From the NCBI GenBank assembly GCA_038318385.1, contig JBBQCD010000010.1, positions 25,018 to 89,017 on the forward strand: a stretch of 64,000 nucleotides of DNA. The letters run 5' to 3'. Below the pieces are notes generated by a model that did not search any database, was not told the DNA's origin, and was given only the letters and a program-made list of their open reading frames with translations. The translations under genes were made by a program, and so were the position numbers. Below are positions 35,478-44,754 of the stretch, piece by piece. Numbering within the stretch: position 1 is the first letter of the stretch; each line of letters opens with the position of its first letter. The DNA is from Schlegelella_A sp038318385. GTDB lineage: Bacteria > Pseudomonadota > Gammaproteobacteria > Burkholderiales > Burkholderiaceae_C.

Positions 35478-36739
35478 GTTGCCAGGGCGTCGTCGAGCAC
35501 TTCCACCCAATGCCGCACTGGGGTCGGCGTGCCGGTCTGAAGGTGCTGGATGCAGCCGATGTTGGCCGAGACGATGGCATCCGGCGCGAGCTCGGCGAGG
35601 TTGAGGAGCTTGCGGTCGCGCAGCGCGTAGGCGATCTCGGGCTGCAACACCGAGTAGGTCCCGGCCGAGCCGCAGCACAGGTGGCTCTCGTTGCGCGCCA
35701 CCGCGACCTCGAAGCCGAGCGCCTTCAGGTGGATCTCGACGCCGCCGCGCAGCTGCTGCCCGTGCTGCAGCGTGCACGGCGGGTGGAACGCGAGGACCGA
35801 GGGTTGCCGTCCGGCCGCGCGCGGCGGGAGGACCAGCTTGTCCTTCAGTTTCGGGACGAGGTCGGGCAGGAGCTCGCTCAGGTCGACGGTCAGCGTCGCG
35901 ATGCGGCGGGCCTTGTCGGCATAGGCGGGATCGTCCTTCAGCGCGTGGCCGTATTCCTTCACCGTGACGCCACACCCCGACGCGTTCATCACGATCGCCT
36001 CGACCTTGCCCTGCTCGGTCAGGCCCTCGACCAGCGGCCACCAGGCATCGATGTTGCGCCGCATGTCGGCCAGACCGCCGGCGTGGTCGTTCAGGTGCAG
36101 CCGGATCGCGCCACAGCAGCCGGCTTCGTCGGCCACCAGCGTCTGGATGCCGGCGGCATCGAGGACGCGTGCGGTGGCGCTGTTGATGTTGGGCATCATC
36201 GCGGGCTGCACGCAGCCCATCAGCAGCAACATCTTGCGCGGGTGCGTGCGCGTCGGCCAGCGGTGAGCGCCCGCACCCGAGGGCGCCGGCACCTTGTTCT
36301 TCAGCGCCGCCGGCAGCAACGGCCGCACCGCCTGGCCCAGCTTCATCGCCGGCGCGAACAGCGGCGAAGTCAAGCCCTCCTTCAGCAACCAGCGCAGCGC
36401 TTTCTCGCCGGCGGGTCGCGGCACGCGCTCGTCGACGATGCGCCGGCCGATCTCGACCAGGTTGCCGTACTGCACGCCCGACGGACAGGTCGACTCGCAG
36501 TTGCGGCAGGTGAGGCAGCGGTCCAGGTGCAGCTGCGTCGCGCGAGTCACCGGCTCGCCCTCGAGCACCTGCTTCATCAGGTAGATGCGGCCGCGCGGGC
36601 CGTCGAGTTCGTCGCCGAGCAACTGGTAGGTCGGGCAGGTCGCGGTGCAGAACCCGCAGTGCACGCACTTGCGCAGGATTGCCTCGGCTTCGACGCCGTC
36701 GGGGGTGTCGCGGAACTCGGCGGCAAGATGGGTCTGCAT
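35474..36739 (-). CDS. glcF: Glycolate oxidase iron-sulfur subunit
   Basis: A 421-residue protein that carries electrons from the flavin subunits of glycolate oxidase to the membrane quinone pool. Two ferredoxin-type [4Fe-4S] motifs are complete: CVHCGFCTATC (Cys25, 28, 31, 35) and CLTCRNCESTC (Cys75, 78, 81, 85). Two CCG domains follow, seen as EAGCCGAIRLHLNDH and a late HPPCTLQHGQQ plus LCCGSAGTYSVLQPE. It is the last gene of the minus-strand glcDEF operon. Confidence 0.96.
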   Translation of the reverse strand: MQTHLAAEFRDTPDGVEAEAILRKCVHCGFCTATCPTYQLLGDELDGPRGRIYLMKQVLEGEPVTRATQLHLDRCLTCRNCESTCPSGVQYGNLVEIGRRIVDERVPRPAGEKALRWLLKEGLTSPLFAPAMKLGQAVRPLLPAALKNKVPAPSGAGAHRWPTRTHPRKMLLLMGCVQPAMMPNINSATARVLDAAGIQTLVADEAGCCGAIRLHLNDHAGGLADMRRNIDAWWPLVEGLTEQGKVEAIVMNASGCGVTVKEYGHALKDDPAYADKARRIATLTVDLSELLPDLVPKLKDKLVLPPRAAGRQPSVLAFHPPCTLQHGQQLRGGVEIHLKALGFEVAVARNESHLCCGSAGTYSVLQPEIAYALRDRKLLNLAELAPDAIVSANIGCIQHLQTGTPTPVRHWVEVLDDALAT

Positions 36740-36778
36740 CGGATGGGGCGTTCGGATTCGTGAGCGGCGCGGATGCGC

Positions 36779-37873
36779 CTAGAAGTCGGGATAGAGGCGG
36801 CCCGGATTGAAGATGCCGGCGGGGTCGAAGGCCTGCTTGAGTTGCCGGTGGATGCGGTCGAGCGGTGCGGCCAGCGGCGCAAAAACGCCCGGTGTCTTGC
36901 TGCGGGCGCGAAACAGCGTCGCATGTCCGCCGACGGCGGCGGCAGCAGCTCGGACTGCGGCCGGATTCTGCGAGGTGATCAGCCAGCGTTGCGCCCCGTG
37001 CCACTCGACGAGAGTATCGCCCTCGAGGTCGAGCACTGGCGCCGTCTGCGGCACACCCAGGCGCCAGAGCGCGCCGCCGCGCTCGGCGACGCGCCGCGCG
37101 CGCACGAAATAATCATCGCCGTGGTCGCGCAGGCCGTCCCAGAACGGCGCCGCGAGCGTGGCGTCGATCGGCTCTCCGCCGAGCCGCAACGCGGCACTGC
37201 GGACCGCCGCATCGGCGCCGCTCAAGCGCACCAGCAGGTTCCCGTCCCACCAGGCGCTGGCATCGAGCGGCAACGGCAGCCCGCCCCATTCATGAAGACG
37301 CGCCAGCGCGCTCGCCTGGTCGAGCTCGAAGCGCAAGGTCGTGCGCGCGCGCGCCACCGGAAGAACCTTCAGCGAGACCTCGAGGACGAGGCCGAGCGTC
37401 CCCATGGCGCCGGCGAAGAGCCGCGAGACGTCGTAGCCGGCGACGTTCTTGATGACCTGGCCGCCGAAACTCATGATCTCGCCGCTGCCGCTCAGCAGCG
37501 TGGCGCCGAGGACGTGGTCGCGCACCGATCCGGCGCGTGCCCGGGAAGGCCCCGACAGCCCGGCGGCGAGCATGCCGCCCACGGTGGAGCCGGCGCCGTA
37601 ACGCGGCGGCTCGAACGGCAGGCATTGGCCCTGCGCCGCCAGCAGCGCTTCGAGTTCGGCCAGCGGCGTGCCGCACCGCGTGGTCACCACCAGTTCGGTC
37701 GGCTCGTAGCTCGGCGTACCGCTGAGCTCGCGCGTATCGAGCACCGCGCCGGCCGGCGTCTCGCCGTAGAAGTCCTTGGTGCCGCCGCCGCGGATGCACA
37801 GCGGCGTGCCGTCGCGGCCGGCCGTGTGCACCCGGTCGATCAGCGCCTGCAGCGCGGGGTCTTGCGGATCCAT
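36779..37873 (-). CDS. glcE: Glycolate oxidase FAD-binding subunit
   Basis: A 364-residue FAD-binding type-4 (PCMH) protein. The flavin-binding stretch is LCIRGGGTKDFYGE at the N-terminus, followed by RYGAGSTVGGMLAAGLSGPSRARAGSVRDHVLGATLLSGSGEIMSFGGQVIKNVAGYD, the usual GlcE pattern. It pairs with GlcD to oxidise glycolate to glyoxylate. I start at ATG 37873; a TTG two codons upstream is also open. It lies eight bases after the glcD stop. Confidence 0.94.
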   Translation of the reverse strand: MDPQDPALQALIDRVHTAGRDGTPLCIRGGGTKDFYGETPAGAVLDTRELSGTPSYEPTELVVTTRCGTPLAELEALLAAQGQCLPFEPPRYGAGSTVGGMLAAGLSGPSRARAGSVRDHVLGATLLSGSGEIMSFGGQVIKNVAGYDVSRLFAGAMGTLGLVLEVSLKVLPVARARTTLRFELDQASALARLHEWGGLPLPLDASAWWDGNLLVRLSGADAAVRSAALRLGGEPIDATLAAPFWDGLRDHGDDYFVRARRVAERGGALWRLGVPQTAPVLDLEGDTLVEWHGAQRWLITSQNPAAVRAAAAAVGGHATLFRARSKTPGVFAPLAAPLDRIHRQLKQAFDPAGIFNPGRLYPDF

Positions 37874-37881
37874 CGGCAAGG

Positions 37882-39405
37882 TCAGAAGCGCGGCAGATCA
37901 GGGAACGGCAGCAGTCCGCGCCGCACGTGCATCTTGCCGTACTCGGCGCAGCGCACCAGCGACGGGATCACCTTGCCCGGGTTCAGGAGCGCCTTCGGAT
38001 CGAAGGCGCGCTTGACGGCCAGCATCTGCTCGCGTTCCGCGGTCGAGAACTGCACGCACATCGAGGCCAGCTTCTCGACGCCGACGCCGTGTTCGCCGGT
38101 CACGGTCCCGCCCATGGCGACGCTGGTCTCGAGGATGTCGGCGCCGAAGAGTTCGGCCCGATGCAGCTGGCCCGCATCGTTGGCGTCGAAGAGGATCAGC
38201 GGGTGCAGGTTGCCGTCGCCGGCGTGAAAGACGTTGGCGCAGCGCAGGTCGTACTTCTTCTGCATCTCGCCGATGGCCAGCAGCATGTCGGCCAGACGCT
38301 TGCGCGGAATCGTCGAATCCATGCACATGTAGTCCGGGCTGATGCGGCCGCTCGCCGGGAACGCGTTCTTGCGGCCGCTCCAGAACTTCAGCCGCTGGGC
38401 CTCGTTCTCGCTGACCTCGATGCGGGTGGCTCCGCTGCCCTCGAGCACGGCGACCATGCGGCCGATCTCCTCCTCGACCTCCTCGACCGAGCCGTCGCTT
38501 TCGCACAGCAGGATGGCTTCGGCCTCGAGATCGTAGCCGGCGTGCACGAAGGCCTCGACCGCCGCGGTCATCGGCTTGTCGAGCATCTCCAGCCCGGCGG
38601 GAATGATGCCGGCCGCGATGACGCTGGCGACCGCGTCGCCGGCCTTGCGGACGTCGTCGAAGCTGGCCATGATGCAGCGCGCCACCTGCGGCTGGGGCAG
38701 CAGTTTCACGGTGACCTCGAGCGTGACGGCCAGCATGCCTTCGCTGCCCACCAGTACCGTCATCAGGTCGAGCCCGGCGGCATCGAGCGCCGTCGAGCCG
38801 AATTCGACCGGCTCGCCCTCGACGGTGTAGCCGCGCACGCGCAGCACGTTGTGCAAGGTCAGGCCGTACTTCAGGCAGTGCACGCCGCCCGAGTTCTCGG
38901 CGACGTTGCCGCCGATCGTGCAGGCGATCTGGCTGCTGGGATCCGGTGCGTAGTACAGGCCGTACGGCGCCGCGGCCTCGCTGATGGCGAGGTTGCGCAC
39001 GCCGCACTGCACCGTCGCGGTCCGAGCTCGCGGGTCGATGGAGAGGATGCGGTTGAACTTTGCCAGGCTCAGCGTCACCCCGAGCGGGTTCGGCAGCGCG
39101 CCGCCCGAGAGTCCGGTGCCGGCGCCGCGCGCGACCACCGGGACTTCGAGCGAGTGACACAGCCGCAGCACCGCCGCCACCTCGGTTTCGGTCTCGGGCA
39201 GGGCAACGACCAAAGGCTGTTCGCGGTACGCCGTGAGGCCGTCGCATTCGTAAGGCACCGTGTCCTCGCGCCGGTACAGCAGGGCATGAGCCGGCAGCAC
39301 GGCAGAGAGCGCGGCGACGACCTGCGATTGGCGGCGCGAGCGCTCCTTGGCGATCTCCCGGGCCTCGACGTCGGCAGGGGCTGGGGACGGGAGGACAGCG
39401 TTCAT
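37882..39405 (-). CDS. glcD: Glycolate oxidase FAD subunit
   Basis: A 507-residue catalytic flavoprotein subunit. The FAD-binding core reads PVVARGAGTGLSGGALPNPLGVTLSLAKFNRI, with IACTIGGNVAENSGGVHCLKYG and VLVGSEGMLAVTLEVTVKL. The C-terminal domain has NVFHAGDGNLHPLILFD and TVTGEHGVGVEKL, with the metal/substrate His residues. Glycolate arises from phosphoglycolate after oxygenase activity of Rubisco or from growth on C2 compounds. The start is set at ATG 39405; the frame is open upstream, but that sequence is a low-complexity repeat, not protein. First gene of the operon. Confidence 0.95.
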   Translation of the reverse strand: MNAVLPSPAPADVEAREIAKERSRRQSQVVAALSAVLPAHALLYRREDTVPYECDGLTAYREQPLVVALPETETEVAAVLRLCHSLEVPVVARGAGTGLSGGALPNPLGVTLSLAKFNRILSIDPRARTATVQCGVRNLAISEAAAPYGLYYAPDPSSQIACTIGGNVAENSGGVHCLKYGLTLHNVLRVRGYTVEGEPVEFGSTALDAAGLDLMTVLVGSEGMLAVTLEVTVKLLPQPQVARCIMASFDDVRKAGDAVASVIAAGIIPAGLEMLDKPMTAAVEAFVHAGYDLEAEAILLCESDGSVEEVEEEIGRMVAVLEGSGATRIEVSENEAQRLKFWSGRKNAFPASGRISPDYMCMDSTIPRKRLADMLLAIGEMQKKYDLRCANVFHAGDGNLHPLILFDANDAGQLHRAELFGADILETSVAMGGTVTGEHGVGVEKLASMCVQFSTAEREQMLAVKRAFDPKALLNPGKVIPSLVRCAEYGKMHVRRGLLPFPDLPRF

Positions 39406-39497
39406 CGACTCGAATGTAGCGTGGCGGCGGCGAGGACCGCTGCGCGGGGATGGGCTCCCGGTGCGCGCCGGTGCGATGGCAGCGCGGGTGCGGACGG

Positions 39498-39553
39498 AAA
39501 GACGAACGGCCTCATCAACGAACGGACGAACGGACGAACGCAAGTGCGACGAA
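39498..39553. repeat. Short degenerate GAACGGAC direct repeats
   Basis: The gap between glcD and the FIST gene contains the octamer GAACGGAC twice in tandem plus a partial copy (39519-39539) and looser ACGAACG copies on both sides. No gene or promoter is seen in this 162-base gap. Confidence 0.6.
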
Positions 39554-39567
39554 CGAGGGAAAGCGGC

Positions 39568-40800
39568 TCAAGTCGTGCGCGTCCGGAACACCGTGAGCAC
39601 GCCGGTGTAGCCATAGACGTGACGACGGGCGATCTCGCCGGCCGCGAAGAATCCTGCCAGCGGCACGTCGCCGAGGGCCTGGCGCACGATCTGCAGTTCG
39701 GCCGACGGGGCGCCGAAATGCGGGCCGCCCCGGCCGGCGCAACTGACGTAGATGGCCCCGGCGATGCCGGGTGGCGGCGGTGCGGAGTCGGCCGCGGTGG
39801 CACTCTTCAGCGCCTCCGCTGTTGCCTGCGGCAGCGTCTCGGGCTCCGTCTCCTCGCGGATCTCGGCGCAGATGCGTCGGAGGTCCAGGCGCGCCGCTTC
39901 CGCGCTGCGGCTGCAGAACGCCAGTCGCATGCCGGGTTCGGCCACGTCGCCGATGGCCAGACCCTGGCGGCCGGTGTCCAGGCCGATCAGATGACGCACC
40001 CGGGTCTCGGCCCCGAACGCGCCGCGGCGCGCGATTCCAGCGTAGCCGTCGGCCAGCAGGTCGTCCGGATCGCGCAGGCCGACCAGGGTCTGGCGCAGCT
40101 TCGGCAAGGCCGCGCGCGGATCGGCGCCGTCGACCCGAAGGTCGCGCAGCAGGCAGGCCAGGGCCGGCTCGCCGTCGAGCGCGGTGATGACATTGCCGTC
40201 TGCGGCCGTGACCTCGCGCCAGGGCCCGGACGGTTGACAGCCTTGCGTCACCCGCGACACGACCTCGATCTCCGGGCCGAACGCCACACCCGACAGGCCG
40301 CCCGAAAGCACGTCGTTGGCGATGTGCCACGGGCGCGACCGTGAGGACGCGAGGCCCCCGAACAGGTAGCCGGTCGCCGTGCGCGTGCTCATCTCGAGGA
40401 TCATGTCGGCGAGATCGGGTGTCGCCGGATCGGCATGCACCTGGGCCGTGGAGGCGGCGAAACCGCGCAGCGGCGCGACGCCGGAAAAGACCCGGAACGC
40501 GGACCTGGGCAGCGCCGCGAGCAGCAGGCTGAGCGCGGGCTCGTCGAAGTACTCGGCGCCGTTGGCCGCGATGCCCACACCGGTGGCCCCGACCCAGTCG
40601 ACACCCGGCCAGCGCTGGCGGAGCGTCGCGAGGATCGCCTCGACATCGTCGGCGCAATGGTCGGTGCAGTAGACCCAGCCGAGGGTCGGCTCGGCCGCAT
40701 CGCCGGCATCGCGAAGCTGGCCCTCGACCTGCGCCGCGGCCAGCGTGAGCGCCACGCGCCAGTCGGGATGCGCCGCGTGGCCGTGCAGGAAACGGGTCAC
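39568..40800 (-). CDS. FIST domain sensor protein
   Basis: A 410-residue cytoplasmic protein with FIST_N (about 25-225) and FIST_C (about 230-390) domains. Typical segments are WVYCTDHCADDVEAILATLRQRWPGVDWVGATGVGI, RHLIGLDTGRQGLAIGDV and the C-terminal AIYVSCAGRGGPHFG, which is the FIST_C Cys-x-Gly-R pattern, and IYGYTG-like HVYGYTGVLTVF. FIST domains are thought to bind amino acids or other small ligands. No output domain is fused. I start at the GTG five bases after GGAGG (at 40800); the frame also has a GTG two codons upstream. It follows phaM closely. Confidence 0.88.
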   Translation of the reverse strand: MTRFLHGHAAHPDWRVALTLAAAQVEGQLRDAGDAAEPTLGWVYCTDHCADDVEAILATLRQRWPGVDWVGATGVGIAANGAEYFDEPALSLLLAALPRSAFRVFSGVAPLRGFAASTAQVHADPATPDLADMILEMSTRTATGYLFGGLASSRSRPWHIANDVLSGGLSGVAFGPEIEVVSRVTQGCQPSGPWREVTAADGNVITALDGEPALACLLRDLRVDGADPRAALPKLRQTLVGLRDPDDLLADGYAGIARRGAFGAETRVRHLIGLDTGRQGLAIGDVAEPGMRLAFCSRSAEAARLDLRRICAEIREETEPETLPQATAEALKSATAADSAPPPPGIAGAIYVSCAGRGGPHFGAPSAELQIVRQALGDVPLAGFFAAGEIARRHVYGYTGVLTVFRTRTT

Positions 40801-40819
40801 CGGCACCTCCGGCCGTTCG

Positions 40820-41473
40820 TCATCCGGCGCGCGCCTTCTTCGCGCGCTTGCGCGCCGGGGCGCGCTTGCCGCCGCCTGCGGAGGGTTTTGTCTTCGCCGT
40901 GGCCGTGGCCGCCGATGTCGACGGCGCAGCAGCCGGGGCCCCCGGATTCCGCGTTGCGTCGGACCCCGACTCCTTCAATGCCCCGGCAGCCAGTTCGGTG
41001 AACTGTTTCGTCAGCGCTCCCCACCACTGCAGCGGATCGACCGCTGGCGTCGCGCCCTTCGTGCCCGTGGCGCCCTTGCCGGCGGCGGGCCTGGCCCTGG
41101 GCGCCGGCGCGGATGACGCAGCTTCGACGTCGCCGGCGCCCGGCGTCGCGGCGGCGGTGGGCGCCGCGGTCGGCATGCGGATCTGCAGCGAGTCGCGCAG
41201 GTCTTCCATCTGCACGTTCATCGTCTTCAAGGTCGACAGGGTCATGCGCTGGACCTCGAGCGCCTGGATCGTCGCGCCCAGCATGCGCGCGTTCTGTTCG
41301 AGCCAGAACTGGACCGTGCGCAGTTCGCCGATGCGCTTGTCGAGTTCTTCGGGATCGAGTGTCGGCGCCACCCACTGGCCGATGTTCGGCATGGCCGCAC
41401 CGGCGTTCTTCGCGAGCCCCTGCAGGAAATCGAAACCCGGGATCAGCTTGGCGAAGTTCGGTGAGTCGGCCAT
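40820..41473 (-). CDS. phaM: PhaM family polyhydroxybutyrate granule-associated protein
   Basis: A 217-residue protein. The N-terminal half is the conserved PhaM core: FAKLIPGFDFLQGLAKN, MPNIGQWVAPTLDPEELDKRIGELRTVQFWLEQNARMLGATIQALEVQRMTLSTLKTMN. The C-terminal half is an Ala/Pro/Lys/Arg-rich tail ending KRAPARKRAKKARAG, resembling the DNA-binding PAKKA-type tail. In Ralstonia, PhaM activates PHB synthase PhaC1 and anchors granules to the nucleoid. The gene implies that this organism stores polyhydroxybutyrate, though phaCAB are not in the window. GAGGAA lies upstream of the ATG. Confidence 0.9.
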   Translation of the reverse strand: MADSPNFAKLIPGFDFLQGLAKNAGAAMPNIGQWVAPTLDPEELDKRIGELRTVQFWLEQNARMLGATIQALEVQRMTLSTLKTMNVQMEDLRDSLQIRMPTAAPTAAATPGAGDVEAASSAPAPRARPAAGKGATGTKGATPAVDPLQWWGALTKQFTELAAGALKESGSDATRNPGAPAAAPSTSAATATAKTKPSAGGGKRAPARKRAKKARAG

Positions 41474-41571
41474 GGTGTTTCCTCGTCAGGGCGCGATGCC
41501 CGCAACGATTGTGCACGCGTGACCCGGGCCCTCGGGCGTTGTGGTCGGGTTGCGCTGCCTCGCGGACGCGG

Positions 41572-42540
41572 TCAACGCTCGAATTCGCCGGCTTCGACCT
41601 TGAACCCCATCCGCGTGAGCAGTGCCGGCAGCCCGCGGGGGCCGACCATGTGCAGGCTGCCGACCGCGGCGAAGACGTGACGGCCGCTCGAATGGAGCGC
41701 GTCGATGCTCTCCGCGAGCGCCGGATTGCGGTCGTCGAGGATCCGTTTCATCGCCGTGCGCTCGGCCGGGGTACGGCGGCATTCGCACCATTCTTCGTAG
41801 CGGGCGAGCTCGGCGTGATCGCCGGCGGCCCACATCGTGGCCATGCGGTTCATCAGGGGCCGGGCACGCCCGGCGTCGAGATCGTCGAGCGCCTCGGCGA
41901 CGAAGGCGGTCGCTTCGGCAGGAGTCGGCAACTGCAGTGCCTGAATCTGCGCTTCCGGCGTTTCCAGCGAGACCATCCGCTTCTTGCGACCGTGACCGAC
42001 GATCGACAGCATCATGTCGATGCTGTAGGCCGGATCGAGGCCGTCGCGACGCGCGGCAAGACCCGTCAGAGAGGCCGCCTGGAGTTCCGGTCCCATCCGC
42101 GCCATCGGCCCGGGTTCGACGCACTCGGCGTCGATGCGCCGGCGCAGCCGCTCCTTCAACGGCTCGGGCAGGTCGAAGCCGCGTGCCGCGGTCATCGCCA
42201 CCGCCAGTCGACGCTGAACCTGCGGATCGAGCACGTCGAGTTCGAGCGCCACGGTGTCGCTCGCCTCGAGCGCCTCGAGCACCGTCGGACCCGGGAACAT
42301 CCATTCGAGTCGGGCGACATGCAGGGTGCCGTAGAGATAGGAGCTGTGCCCGGCCTTGGTGATGCGCCAGAGGAAGCCGTGGTCGCGGGCCTTGCCGGCG
42401 CCTGCCTGGACGCGCTCGGGCGTTAGCGGAAGCGCGTTCGGCGGGCAGTCCGTGGTCGCCTGCGCATGGCTCGGACCCTGCCAGGCAAGGATTGCGGCGA
42501 GAAATGTCTGGCCCAGCAGGCGACGGGTGGAAGGCGTCAT
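41572..42540 (-). CDS. TraB/GumN family exported protein
   Basis: A 322-residue protein with a signal peptide ending GPSHAQA. The family motifs are GHSSYLYGTLHVARLEW near the start of the mature protein and the C-terminal HVFAAVGSLHMVGPRGLPALLTRMGFKVE, where the GxLH pair of motifs would form the active site of the TIKI/TraB metalloprotease fold. The bacterial substrate is unknown. A Cys pair (EWCECRRTPAE) lies in the middle. The frame is open upstream to 42585, but the signal peptide fits ATG 42540. Confidence 0.9.
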   Translation of the reverse strand: MTPSTRRLLGQTFLAAILAWQGPSHAQATTDCPPNALPLTPERVQAGAGKARDHGFLWRITKAGHSSYLYGTLHVARLEWMFPGPTVLEALEASDTVALELDVLDPQVQRRLAVAMTAARGFDLPEPLKERLRRRIDAECVEPGPMARMGPELQAASLTGLAARRDGLDPAYSIDMMLSIVGHGRKKRMVSLETPEAQIQALQLPTPAEATAFVAEALDDLDAGRARPLMNRMATMWAAGDHAELARYEEWCECRRTPAERTAMKRILDDRNPALAESIDALHSSGRHVFAAVGSLHMVGPRGLPALLTRMGFKVEAGEFER

Positions 42541-42617
42541 GTTTTGGAGCTTAAGCCGCGGGCGCCGCGCACGTGGCACAGCCACTCGCCGCCCCGAGAA
42601 CTATTTCGCTCCAGGCC

Positions 42618-43112
42618 TCAGGATCCCGCGGCGCTCGTCTCGATCCGCAGCACGCCGTCGCGCTGCTGCCAGTGCAGGCGCCCGAGAACGTCCATGCCGA
42701 GCAAGGGGTGCTCGTCGAGGCCGGGGAGTGCGACCACCCGCAGCCGGTCGGCGCGTATCCCGCCCTGCAGCGCCAGATCGGCACGCACCACCTGTCCCGA
42801 GACCACGCCGCCGGCGGTGCTCGAGTCGACCCGGCCCAGCGACTCGAGCTGCAGCTGGCGCGCGAGGCCGGCCGATATCGCCGTGCCGGTCGCGCCGGTA
42901 TCGACCAGGAAATCGACCGCGTGGCCGTTGATGCTGCCGGGCCAGTGGTAGTGCCCGTCCGCGCCTCGGCGGATCTCGATCACACCGCCGTCGGTCGAGA
43001 AGCGCATCTGCGCCTGCTCGTGCTGCCACCACTGGATCGCGACGAACACCAGCACGCCCAGGACGAGCCAGATCGTCACGACCTTGAAGGTGCGTGGCAG
43101 GTCGTCGCTCAT
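42618..43112 (-). CDS. Membrane-anchored retropepsin-like aspartic protease
   Basis: A 164-residue protein with one N-terminal membrane segment (about residues 11-28) and a single periplasmic aspartic protease domain. The catalytic motif is D71-T-G-A in FLVDTGATGTAIS, and the late hydrophobic GMDVLGRL gives the family's psi-loop (ALLGMSFL type). Such one-domain proteins work as homodimers (clan AA, DUF4124/TIGR02281-like). The function in Proteobacteria is unknown; envelope protein maturation is possible. The longer frame upstream is antisense to the next gene. Confidence 0.88.
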   Translation of the reverse strand: MSDDLPRTFKVVTIWLVLGVLVFVAIQWWQHEQAQMRFSTDGGVIEIRRGADGHYHWPGSINGHAVDFLVDTGATGTAISAGLARQLQLESLGRVDSSTAGGVVSGQVVRADLALQGGIRADRLRVVALPGLDEHPLLGMDVLGRLHWQQRDGVLRIETSAAGS

Positions 43113-43224
43113 GGCGTGGGTGGCAAGGCAGCACCCCCCGTCGGCGGGGGCAGACAGGGCCGGGCGGCGCCGCCACAGTGATTGCGCCGCGGAGACCGGT
43201 GCGAGCCGCTGCTGCAGGGCATGG

Positions 43225-44688
43225 ATGACATCGGTGCGAGAGAGTGGACAACGGATGCGAGAGCTCGCATTGTCGATGGGGAGGCGCGGCACGGGTCCTG
43301 CGGGGCGATGGCGGCCCGACGCGCGTTCGTGGCGCTGCGCGCGAAACGTGATACCGGTCGTCTTGTTGCATATCGTCGTGCTCGGTGCTTTCGAACGCGA
43401 TCCGCCGGGCGCGGCGCAACCGGCGCTCCAGGTGCGGCTGATCGAAGGTCGGGCGGAGCGTGTCCCCGCTTCTCGATCCAGCCTGTCGATGCCAGCCTTG
43501 CCTGCGATCCCCGCGGCGACGGAAGCCCGGCTGCCGCAGGCGCGGCTTGCGGTCTCCTCTGGAACTCCCCCGCCGGTCGGCAACGCTGCAACACGGGGCT
43601 CGGGGGAGCGAAGTCGAGCTGCGGGGCAGACGAACGCCCTGCCATCGCGGCGGCCAGCTTCGATACCGGAACCGCCTTCTACGCGGACGGCTCCGCCTGC
43701 GCATCCGGACACGACGACACCGCCGTCACTGCCGGCCGCCTCGCCACCGTTGGCTCTCCGACCTTCGCAGGGAACGCAGTCATCGGAACCGAGGGCAGAA
43801 CCGCGAGCTGCCGAAGAGGCGCTGCGAGGTCAGGCGCAATTCGACCTGTCGGTACACACTGGCGCGCCTGCCGCTGCCGCTGCCGCTGCCGCTGCCGCTG
43901 CCGCTGCCGCTGCCGCTGCCGCTGCCGCTGTCTCCGCTGTCTCCGCTGTCTCCGCTGTCTCCGCTGTCTCCGCTGCGGAGGCTGCCACTGCCACTGCCGC
44001 TGCTACCGCCACCGCTACCGCTACCGCCGAGGAAATCCCGCTCTACCCCACGGTAATTCCACCAGCGGCCACCCTGGGCTACGCATTGCGGCGCGGCGCC
44101 GCGCAGGGGACGGCCGAGGTCCGCTGGCGTCCGACGGCTGATGGCTACTCGCTGCGTCTGGAGGCCCGGATCGGCGCCGATCTCGTCATCGAGCAGAACA
44201 GTGCCGGTGGCTTCGACGCGGCCGGCCTGGCGCCGGTGCGATACACCGACAGGCGCCGCCGGCAATGGCTGGCGACCAGCTTCCAGCGCGACGCCGGCAA
44301 GGTTTCCTTTTCGGCCACGCCGGCCGAATTCGCGCTCGCGACGGGCGCGCAGGACCGGCTGACGTGGATGCTGCAACTGGCCGCGATCGTTGCCGCGCGA
44401 CCGGGCGGGCCCGCGCCTGGAGACACCGTTTCGATGACCGTGGTGGGCCTGCGCGGCGCCCCGGAGGTCTGGGTCTTTCGCTGTCGCGGCGAAGAAGCGC
44501 TCGCCATCGGCTCCTCCGAAGCGCGCGCGTCGCGCTGGCTGCGAGAAGGGCGCGGCCCCTACGACAGCCGCGCGGAAATCTGGCTCGATCCGCGGCGCCA
44601 CTTCCTGCCGCTGCAGGTCTTCTTCGGATCCGAAAGCGCGCCGCAGGCGCTGGAACTGCGTCTGCAGAACCTCGAGAGCGGGCCCTGA
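43225..44688 (+). CDS. DUF3108 domain protein with repeat-expanded Ala linker
   Basis: Up to 487 residues. There is a single hydrophobic N-terminal segment (VIPVVLLHIVVLGAF) followed by about 200 residues of Pro/Ala/Arg-rich low complexity, then a beta-rich domain from about residue 285 (IPLYPTVIPPAATLGYALRRGAAQGTAEVRWRPTADGYSLRLEA) to the end that fits DUF3108 (periplasmic YchN/LpxL-region family). The linker contains a DNA-level hexamer and nonamer repeat. The start is uncertain: 43225 follows AGGGC, but 43255 and 43276 are other in-frame ATGs. It is divergent from the retropepsin-like gene. Confidence 0.78.
   Translation: MTSVRESGQRMRELALSMGRRGTGPAGRWRPDARSWRCARNVIPVVLLHIVVLGAFERDPPGAAQPALQVRLIEGRAERVPASRSSLSMPALPAIPAATEARLPQARLAVSSGTPPPVGNAATRGSGERSRAAGQTNALPSRRPASIPEPPSTRTAPPAHPDTTTPPSLPAASPPLALRPSQGTQSSEPRAEPRAAEEALRGQAQFDLSVHTGAPAAAAAAAAAAAAAAAAAAAAVSAVSAVSAVSAVSAAEAATATAAATATATATAEEIPLYPTVIPPAATLGYALRRGAAQGTAEVRWRPTADGYSLRLEARIGADLVIEQNSAGGFDAAGLAPVRYTDRRRRQWLATSFQRDAGKVSFSATPAEFALATGAQDRLTWMLQLAAIVAARPGGPAPGDTVSMTVVGLRGAPEVWVFRCRGEEALAIGSSEARASRWLREGRGPYDSRAEIWLDPRRHFLPLQVFFGSESAPQALELRLQNLESGP
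43868..43975 (+). repeat. Tandem microsatellite: CTGCCG x10.5, then TCTCCGCTG x5
   Basis: CTGCCG is repeated without error from 43868 to 43930, and TCTCCGCTG five times without error from 43931 to 43975, both in frame inside the DUF3108 gene. The hexamer codes for alanine only and the nonamer for Val-Ser-Ala. Both units are multiples of three, so gain or loss of a copy changes linker length but not frame. Confidence 0.95.
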
Positions 44689-44754
44689 GTCCCGCCGCCG
44701 CCGCGGGTTGCAATCGACGGCCTTGGTCCCAAGTAGCCCTCAGGAGAGGCCACC

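Noticed and set aside
39498..39553. The GAACGGAC repeats as an operator or integration site.
   Set aside because: Only two full copies, no symmetry and no nearby recombinase.
37927..40344. An 805-codon plus-strand frame over glcD and the FIST gene.
   Set aside because: Antisense to two genes with complete motifs.
43868..43975. The tandem repeats as a possible CRISPR array.
   Set aside because: The units are contiguous with no spacers, and lie inside a coding frame.
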